Shown here in pieces: positions 1 to 4,571 of a stretch of 5,735 nucleotides of DNA; position 1 is the stretch's first letter; every line of letters begins with the position of its first letter. The notes beneath the pieces were generated by a model. The model saw only the letters and a program-made list of their open reading frames with translations. It was not told the DNA's origin and ran no database searches. The position numbers and the translations under genes were made by a program. This stretch comes from CAXXIC01 sp964534355 (GTDB taxonomy: Bacteria; Bacteroidota; Bacteroidia; Bacteroidales; UBA7332), in assembly GCA_964534355.1 (NCBI GenBank), contig CAZHNZ010000186.1, positions 1-5,735 on the forward strand. Reading direction: 5' to 3'.

Positions 1-362
1 ACCACAAGGTGAAGATGGAGAAAACCAATTCGGCACTGTTCAAAGATGCCTATTTTCGCGAGGTGCAAAGCGGCGGTTTTCTTACCTATCAGCTTTTCCC
101 CCAAAAGGAGAATAATCTGAAACTGCTCGTCCGCTATTGGGGCAACGAGTGGGGCAAACGCAGCTTCAAAATCTACATAGACGACACGCTGCTTGTGGCT
201 GAAAATATTGTTGGCAAATGGAATAAACAGGCCTTTGTGGATGTGGAATACCCGCTACCCGACGCCCTGACCACCGGCAAAGAGCAAATCACCATTAAAT
301 TTGAACCCGAAACCGGAAACTCGGCGGGAGGGTTGTTTTACATCGCTTTGGTCAGAAAATAA
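1..362 (+). CDS. C-terminal end of a GH127-like glycoside hydrolase (DUF6805-like domain), 5'-partial
   Basis: The reading frame is open to the left edge: codons at 3-8 (His-Lys) continue into the GTG at 9, so that GTG is almost certainly internal. About 120 residues are visible. They form a beta-rich domain with a start like HKVKMEKTNSALFKDAYFRE, a central LLVRYWGNEWGKRSFKIYID and a late GNSAGGLFYIALVRK. From memory of the family, this pattern (Tyr-Trp-Gly, then Arg-Ser/Thr-Phe, an acidic 'DVEYPLP' strand, and a Gly/Ala-rich end) matches the DUF6805 domain at the C-terminus of Bacteroidota GH127 proteins, which include beta-L-arabinofuranosidases. The catalytic domain lies outside the window, so activity cannot be judged. 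The next gene starts 41 bp downstream on the same strand with no promoter visible between, which suggests co-transcription. The domain call is fairly sure; the GH127 assignment rests on that domain alone. Confidence 0.72.
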   Translation, partial: HKVKMEKTNSALFKDAYFREVQSGGFLTYQLFPQKENNLKLLVRYWGNEWGKRSFKIYIDDTLLVAENIVGKWNKQAFVDVEYPLPDALTTGKEQITIKFEPETGNSAGGLFYIALVRK

Positions 363-403
363 ACCGGACAGAATTATTTCAGAATAAAATTAATAATCTA
401 CAT

Positions 404-2161
404 ATGAATAAATTACAGAAAATCGCATCAGCAATTCTTTTGTCGGCCATGCTGACAATGCCTGCATCCGCCATTGCGCAATCGCTGCAATACGTGATGG
501 ACATGGTCTACAACAACCCCGGCGAAAAGCCCTTTGATGTAAAGTACAACGACCCGGTATTTCTGAAATCGGAAGGGTACACCGCCACCACGCCACCGTG
601 GCACATCAACTGCCTGATTACCTACGACAATCTGAAAAAGAATATTATTCCGAAAAAAAGCGAAGTGCGCAAATGGATAGAAACCCACGCCGCTGAAATA
701 GATAAAAAGCTGAATGCCTGCGAAAAGGCGGGTGTCGACGTCTATCCGTTTACCGATTTTCTGGTGCTACCCAAGCCCGTTTGGGATAAATATGGCGACT
801 CGCTTCGGGTAAGTGCCCATTCAGAAAAGAAAGAAGAAGTGAGAGGTGGCGAAGCAAAAATCACGCCCGACATCAACCGACCCATGACGCAGAAAATCCT
901 GCGGGCTCAAATTGCCGGCATCTTCGACCGTTTCCCGCAACTCGATGGTATTATGCTGCGCTTTGGCGAAACCTATCTGCACGACACGCCGCACCATTCG
1001 GGTTCGAGTCCGGTGCGCACCGTGGCCGACCACATTGTCTTTATCAATATCCTGCGCGAAGAGATTTGTGTGAAACGCAACAAAAAACTCTTTTACCGCA
1101 CCTGGGATTTTGGCAACAATTTCCACAACAATGCTGAGTTTTACCTCGCTGTTACCAACGCCATTGAGCCACATCCCAACCTCATTTTCTCCATAAAATA
1201 TACCCAAAACGACTTTCTGCGCATGAGTAATTTCAATCCTGCGCTGGGCAAAGGCAAGCATCAGCAAATTGTGGAAGCACAATCGGCAATGGAGGCTTAT
1301 GGCAAGGGTGCGCACCCCTACTACACCGCCGGAAGCGTGATAAACGGCTTTCCCGAAACAAAGTATCAGATAGATTTCTGGCCGGCTAAACGTTCCGACA
1401 AATTGCTGCCCGCGGGCGCATATCGTGGTATCAAAGATATACAGCCGACAGGATTGCTGAAAGGCGTATGGACCTGGTCGAGCGGTGGTGGTTGGCAGGG
1501 CCCTTACCTGAAAAGCACGGTTTGGAAAGACCTCAACTCCTACGTCATTTCCCGTTGGGGACAAAACACCTCAAAAACGGAGGAAGAGTTGTGCTACGAC
1601 TACGCCAAAACAATCGGTATAGAGGGTTTTAACGCCGATATTTTCCGAAAAATAGCCTTGCTGAGCGTAGAAGCCGTGCGCAAAGGGCAGTGCAGCGACT
1701 ACACCGCAAATAACCTGTGGTGGGCACGCGACAACTTCTTCTCGGCATCTTACAACAGCAACAATGTAAAAAGCATTATAAAGGAAAATCTGATCGACCG
1801 GGTATTGGCCGAAAAAGCAGAGGCCGCTGCCATGTGGTTGCAGATAGAAGCATTATCCAAACAATTCGATCTGAAAGACAAACAGCTCGAAGAGGCACTT
1901 CGTGTATCGTGCACCTACGGCCGCATCAAATACCAACTGACCGAACAGATGTGGTACCTCATGATTCAGAAGGAGTTGAAAAACCAATCGAAAGAGTTCA
2001 ACAAAGAGGGGATAAAAACCTCTGTTTCCCGCTACGATGCCCTGTGGGCCGAATGGCGCGAATTGGCCAAATCGCCCTGGTGTGCCACCCTCTACAAAGA
2101 CACGCAGTTTTTGGATGAGCGCAAAGGTAGTATTGGTGAGTTGGTGGATGGGATGAGGTAA
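404..2161 (+). CDS. Exported protein, putative alpha-glucuronidase-like or other TIM-barrel glycoside hydrolase
   Basis: The 585-residue product begins with a signal peptide: Lys residues at 3 and 6, a hydrophobic stretch at about 7-19, and a likely signal peptidase I site after ASA (23) or AIA (25). There is no lipobox Cys, so it is probably periplasmic or secreted. The body looks like an enzyme of the (beta/alpha)8 type. Motifs in order are DGIMLRFGET (181-190, with E189), LFYRTWDFG (ending at 237), HQQIVEAQSAMEAYGKGAHP (with E291), and WTWSSGGGW (356-364). I recognise similar strings in uncharacterised Bacteroidota proteins and in proteins loosely annotated as alpha-glucuronidases, but I cannot fix the family. 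E189 and E291 are candidate catalytic carboxylates by inference only. The C-terminal 200 residues are mostly helical with many Trp and charged residues. ATG at 404 is chosen because the signal peptide follows at once. It is probably the second gene of a glycan-utilisation unit with the GH127-like gene. A relic of a closely similar C-terminus lies at 3635-3673. Confidence 0.85.
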   Translation: MNKLQKIASAILLSAMLTMPASAIAQSLQYVMDMVYNNPGEKPFDVKYNDPVFLKSEGYTATTPPWHINCLITYDNLKKNIIPKKSEVRKWIETHAAEIDKKLNACEKAGVDVYPFTDFLVLPKPVWDKYGDSLRVSAHSEKKEEVRGGEAKITPDINRPMTQKILRAQIAGIFDRFPQLDGIMLRFGETYLHDTPHHSGSSPVRTVADHIVFINILREEICVKRNKKLFYRTWDFGNNFHNNAEFYLAVTNAIEPHPNLIFSIKYTQNDFLRMSNFNPALGKGKHQQIVEAQSAMEAYGKGAHPYYTAGSVINGFPETKYQIDFWPAKRSDKLLPAGAYRGIKDIQPTGLLKGVWTWSSGGGWQGPYLKSTVWKDLNSYVISRWGQNTSKTEEELCYDYAKTIGIEGFNADIFRKIALLSVEAVRKGQCSDYTANNLWWARDNFFSASYNSNNVKSIIKENLIDRVLAEKAEAAAMWLQIEALSKQFDLKDKQLEEALRVSCTYGRIKYQLTEQMWYLMIQKELKNQSKEFNKEGIKTSVSRYDALWAEWRELAKSPWCATLYKDTQFLDERKGSIGELVDGMR

Positions 2162-2223
2162 TTTATATGCCAAAGTTTGCTTTTTTATTGAGTTCGGTTT
2201 GTAATAAAAAATCTTTAAGACGA
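2162..2223. other. AT-rich spacer after the hydrolase gene
   Basis: This short spacer separates the hydrolase stop from the repeat array. A run of T at 2181-2186 follows a CAAAGTTTG near-palindrome, but its one-base loop cannot form a stable hairpin, so no convincing terminator is seen. No coding signal is present. Confidence 0.5.
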
Positions 2224-2239
2224 ATTATTTCGAAATAAT
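2224..2239. repeat. Perfect 16-bp palindrome
   Basis: ATTATTTCGAAATAAT equals its own reverse complement. It is centred on the first CG of repeat unit 1. The same left arm (ATTATTTCGAA) recurs at 2288-2298 in unit 3, where the right arm is lost. Confidence 0.85.
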
Positions 2240-2246
2240 ATTCGAC

Positions 2247-2260
2247 AAATGCGCGCATTT
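2247..2260. repeat. Perfect 14-bp palindrome at a repeat junction
   Basis: AAATGCGCGCATTT equals its own reverse complement and straddles the boundary between repeat units 1 and 2. Its left arm AAATGC also ends the conserved part of unit 3 (2311-2316), there followed by ATT, giving the shorter palindrome AATGCATT (2312-2319). Confidence 0.8.
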
Positions 2261-2318
2261 AACGAAATGAAATTCGATATATATAGCATTATTTCGAACT
2301 GTAATTCGATAAATGCAT

Positions 2319-2326
2319 TATCTTTG
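2319..2326 (+). promoter_or_regulatory. Bacteroidota -7 promoter element of the ATPase gene
   Basis: TATCTTTG matches the Bacteroidota sigma-ABfr -7 consensus TAnnTTTG exactly. It lies 17 bp before the ATG at 2344, which implies a very short leader of about ten bases. A clear -33 TTG element is not seen: the expected place lies inside repeat unit 3. That would make the repeat array well placed to block or recruit RNA polymerase. Confidence 0.72.
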
Positions 2327-2343
2327 TATAAAAATCAGGGATA

Positions 2344-3621
2344 ATGGAAAGAGCAATTATTGATCAAAACCCACATTGGGGGGCTAATGTTTATCAAAAC
2401 TTACACGAAAGAAGTTTTTTTGAAAGCATAAAAAATAACTTGCAGGTAAAACATATTCAGGTACTAACGGGAATCAGGCGAAGTGGTAAATCGTCGGGTT
2501 TTCGAATGTTGGTAAACGAGTTGATGAAGTATGAAGATCCTAAATCTATCCTAATGCTAAATATGGATGATCCACTGTATTACGAAACATGGGAGAATCC
2601 GGGCAACTTATACAACATTGTTGATTTTGCCGAAAAATTGACCGGTGTTCGCACCAAGTATTTATTTATTGATGAAGCACAGGCCGTAAAAGGCTGGGAA
2701 ACTTATGTAAAAAGCGCATACGACAGCGGGCGTTTTAACAAAATATTTGTGACAGGTTCCAATTCCTCATTTTTGAATAATGAACATTCCACTTTGTTGT
2801 CGGGCAGGTATTTAGAGGAAAATATTTTCCCTTATTCTTTTGCTGAAATTCTATCGCAAAGCAAAATTAAAACGTTATTGGACGCGGTTAGTCAGATTCC
2901 GAAAGTGCTACGTTTGCTCGATGATTGTTTAGAGTGGGGGTGTTTTCCTGAAATTACGCCCATCAACAACAGCGAATTAAAATCAAATCTGCTGAAAAGT
3001 TATTTCGATTCAATCATTATGAAGGATTGTATTTCACGTTACCAGATTGGCGATATTTCAACATTCAAAAAACTGTTGCTTTACTGTATATCCAATGCCG
3101 GATCGGTTTGCTCTTACAAAAGTTTGGGGAATGCAACCGGAACAAATGAAAATACAGCTAAAAAATACATTAACATACTGAACGACAGCCACATAATCAC
3201 AGATTTATCAAATTTTGCGTTTTCGTTGAAGGAAAACGTACGCAACAGTCACAAAATTTATGTAGCTGATACGGGCATTACCAATGCTGTTTCGTATCGC
3301 TTCTGGGATAACAAAGCAAAATTGTTCGAGAATTTTGTGTTCAACGAATTACAAAAGCAAAAACACGAAGAAATCACTTTTGCCAATAGCAATGGCGAAT
3401 GCGACTTTGTGATAAAAGATAAATTTGAATATCACGGCATTCAGGTTTGTTACGAAATTACACCCGAAAACAGAGCCAGAGAAGTGGCAGGATTTGCAGC
3501 AGTGGAGAAAGATGTACAGTTGAAAACAAAAACTATCATCACCTACAATCAGTCGGATGCCATAAACGATATTGCGGTAATTCCGGTATGGAAATGGATA
3601 TTCAATAATACGTGTCAATAG
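2344..3621 (+). CDS. AAA ATPase of the AAA_14/DUF4143 type
   Basis: This 425-residue protein is a typical full-length member of a large, mostly uncharacterised family common in Bacteroidota. The Walker A motif is TGIRRSGKSS (42-51, K49), Walker B is YLFIDEAQ (D110, E111), and a sensor-like VTGSNSSFL starts at 136. A predicted winged-helix segment follows at about 240-290 (LLLYCISNAGSVCSYKSLGN and onward). The C-terminal domain carries LFENFVFNEL (E329, E335), GECDFVI (E352, D354) and GIQVCYE (Q367, Y370), the layout of a PD-(D/E)XK nuclease-like fold as assigned to DUF4143. The usual active-site Lys is not evident, so nuclease activity is doubtful. There is no signal peptide or membrane segment, so it is probably cytoplasmic. 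ATG 2344 fits the -7 element and a weak AGGG at 2337-2340. The gene stands alone under its own promoter with a repeat array, and its role is unknown. Its AT-richness compared with the hydrolase gene agrees with acquisition as an accessory gene. Confidence 0.92.
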   Translation: MERAIIDQNPHWGANVYQNLHERSFFESIKNNLQVKHIQVLTGIRRSGKSSGFRMLVNELMKYEDPKSILMLNMDDPLYYETWENPGNLYNIVDFAEKLTGVRTKYLFIDEAQAVKGWETYVKSAYDSGRFNKIFVTGSNSSFLNNEHSTLLSGRYLEENIFPYSFAEILSQSKIKTLLDAVSQIPKVLRLLDDCLEWGCFPEITPINNSELKSNLLKSYFDSIIMKDCISRYQIGDISTFKKLLLYCISNAGSVCSYKSLGNATGTNENTAKKYINILNDSHIITDLSNFAFSLKENVRNSHKIYVADTGITNAVSYRFWDNKAKLFENFVFNELQKQKHEEITFANSNGECDFVIKDKFEYHGIQVCYEITPENRAREVAGFAAVEKDVQLKTKTIITYNQSDAINDIAVIPVWKWIFNNTCQ

Positions 3622-3634
3622 GCAACTGTCAATA

Positions 3635-3673
3635 AAAGGGAGCATTGGCAAGTTGGTGGACGGAATGAGGTAG
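3635..3673 (+). pseudogene. Relic of the last 12 codons and stop of a hydrolase paralogue
   Basis: Read in the frame of 3635, this stretch encodes KGSIGKLVDGMR and a TAG stop. The hydrolase gene ends at 2123-2161 with KGSIGELVDGMR and a TAA stop. The DNA matches at 32/39 without gaps. Of the seven differences, six are at third codon positions (five synonymous, one swapping the stop codon), and one changes Glu to Lys. That pattern is expected if both copies evolved under protein-level selection before this one was lost. Upstream of 3635 the similarity stops abruptly. It is too short and now too isolated to be functional. Confidence 0.75.
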
Positions 3674-3882
3674 GCATATCGGGAGCTTACCGTCGATTTG
3701 TTACAAATATTGCCGAATTTTACCGTCGGTTTATTACAAATGCCTATATCAGTTCAGGATATTCAGGATGCTTGGCGTGGGAAAATTGCCGAACACATTG
3801 TTGCAAAGAGTTCCGGTTAATCAATTTGCCTTTCTATTATTTATCTGTTTTGGATAAATTGCTCGAAAAATATAGTGTGTAA
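3674..3882 (+). pseudogene. Decayed second DUF4143-type ATPase (internal deletion and frameshift)
   Basis: From 3674 a frame runs to a stop at 3818-3820 and includes NFTVGLLQMPIS and then DAWRGKIAEHIVAK. The latter is, from my knowledge of the family, the conserved 'WRGK/R-hAEHIVGQE' segment at the start of the C-terminal domain of DUF4143 ATPases. From about 3805 the next frame takes over with KEFRLINLPFYYLSVLDKLL and ends at TAA 3880-3882; 'FRLINLPFYL' is the usual end of the same proteins. The nuclease-like core between these two pieces, roughly 80-100 residues, is missing, and the join shifts the frame. The N-terminal AAA module is absent too. It is not a copy of the intact neighbour at 2344-3621, whose corresponding segments read differently, so it comes from another subfamily. 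Its last base touches the stop codon of the convergent response regulator. Confidence 0.75.
3687..3741 (+). repeat. 33-bp-period tandem duplication inside the ATPase relic
   Basis: The 22-bp stretches 3687-3708 and 3720-3741 (TTACCGTCGrTTTrTTACAAAT) match at 20/22 and start 33 bp apart. Since 33 is divisible by three, the duplication is in frame and gives LTVDLLQILPN followed by FTVGLLQMPIS. It probably arose by slippage or unequal exchange in the decaying gene. Confidence 0.75.
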
Positions 3883-4551
3883 TCAAACAAGACCAACAGT
3901 GTACCCTGTGCCATAAACAGTATCAATTTTAATACCCGGAATTTTGGCAAGTTCTTTTTTTAATCTGAATATTAAGTTGTCTAACTGACTGTTTCTTTTC
4001 GGATTATCGTCATACCATAAACATCGCAAAACCTCATCGCGTGTGACTAATCTATTTTTATTGTCAAGCAGCAAAACCATCAGTTTCGCCTCTTTTTCCC
4101 GTAGTTTTATTGTTTTATCGTTTACGATAAGCAACTGGTTATCTATTTGAACACTCGTTTTTCCCAATTGATAATTTTTTATTTGCTTATCCAACAGCAG
4201 TTGGTTTATTTGCGCCAATAATACTTCAGGGATGACCGGCTTTTTTATATAATTAATCGCCCCCAAATTATATGCTTTCACCTGCGATTCAACAGAAAAT
4301 TCTGTACCGGTCATAAGGATGACAGGCACTCCGATAGAGCTCTTTTTGATCTCTTCCAGTAGTTCTAAGCCGGTTATGTCGGGCAATATAACATCCAAAA
4401 TTAAAAGTTTTGGATGAAATTCCTTAAAGTATTTCAGTCCGGAAATTCCATTTTTTGCCCAGAAGACAGATAGATTGTTACACTGTAGGTAGTCAGACAA
4501 TACCTGACCCAACATCAAATCATCTTCAACCAATACTATATCTTTCTTCAT
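3883..4551 (-). CDS. OmpR/PhoB-family response regulator
   Basis: This 222-residue protein has a CheY-like receiver at 1-120 with the acidic pocket E9/D10/D11, phosphoacceptor D53 in LLILDVILPD, T81 in LMTGTEF, Y101 and the conserved Lys-Pro (K104, P105). A PhoB-type winged helix fills about 125-222, with LREKEAKLMVLLLDNKNRLV, the DNA-contact helix near SQLDNLIFRLKKEL, and the wing hairpin IDTVYGTGYTV. It should bind DNA once phosphorylated, most likely by the kinase encoded 20 bp upstream. The ATG at 4549-4551 places the receiver directly at the start and no better start precedes it. No strong Shine-Dalgarno sequence is visible. Similar pairs in Bacteroides include RprXY, but I cannot assign a symbol or target genes. 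Confidence 0.95.
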   Translation of the reverse strand: MKKDIVLVEDDLMLGQVLSDYLQCNNLSVFWAKNGISGLKYFKEFHPKLLILDVILPDITGLELLEEIKKSSIGVPVILMTGTEFSVESQVKAYNLGAINYIKKPVIPEVLLAQINQLLLDKQIKNYQLGKTSVQIDNQLLIVNDKTIKLREKEAKLMVLLLDNKNRLVTRDEVLRCLWYDDNPKRNSQLDNLIFRLKKELAKIPGIKIDTVYGTGYTVGLV

Positions 4552-4571
4552 AATTCAGATGTTCAAAAAAG

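Larger units (their letters stand above)
2224..2319. repeat. Three degenerate 32-bp tandem repeats (possible operator array)
   Basis: Units lie at 2224-2255, 2256-2287 and 2288-2319. Each has a first half-site like ATTATTTCGAA and a second like ATTCGAyAAATGC. By hand alignment units 1 and 3 match at 24/32, 2 and 3 at 20/32, and 1 and 2 at 18/32. The CG dinucleotides fall at 2231, 2243, 2263, 2275, 2295 and 2307, giving spacings of 12, 20, 12, 20 and 12 bp. The 32-bp period is close to three turns of B-DNA, so equivalent sites would face the same side of the helix. The array abuts the ATPase promoter. An operator for a cooperative DNA-binding protein, perhaps the ATPase itself, is the natural inference but is not shown. 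Confidence 0.8.

Noticed and set aside
821..1564. 247-residue open frame on the - strand
   Set aside because: It lies wholly inside the hydrolase gene, has no recognisable domain and reflects the GC-rich codons of the real frame. The same applies to the other antisense and shifted frames inside 390-2173 and 3349-3651.
2165..2190. Rho-independent terminator after the hydrolase gene
   Set aside because: The only inverted repeat next to the T run has a one-base loop and a four-base AT-rich stem, which is too weak.
2224..2319. 32-bp repeats as a CRISPR array
   Set aside because: The units are directly tandem with no spacers, are degenerate, number only three, and have no cas genes nearby.
2123..3673. 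The 39-bp repeats flanking the ATPase as a target-site duplication or terminal repeat of a mobile element
   Set aside because: The differences fall almost only at third codon positions and keep a stop codon, which fits diverged coding sequence better than a duplicated insertion target. No transposase is present, and the ATPase is not one.
3671..3746. TAGGCAT/ATGCCTA inverted repeat flanking the 33-bp duplication, as ends of a small mobile element
   Set aside because: It is only 7 bp long, has no flanking duplication, and the enclosed sequence is explained as part of the ATPase relic.
3740..3820. A 26-residue small protein starting at ATG 3740
   Set aside because: Its sequence is the DUF4143 segment around GKIAEHIV in an open frame that continues upstream, and the rest of that protein resumes in the next frame. 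It is a gene fragment.
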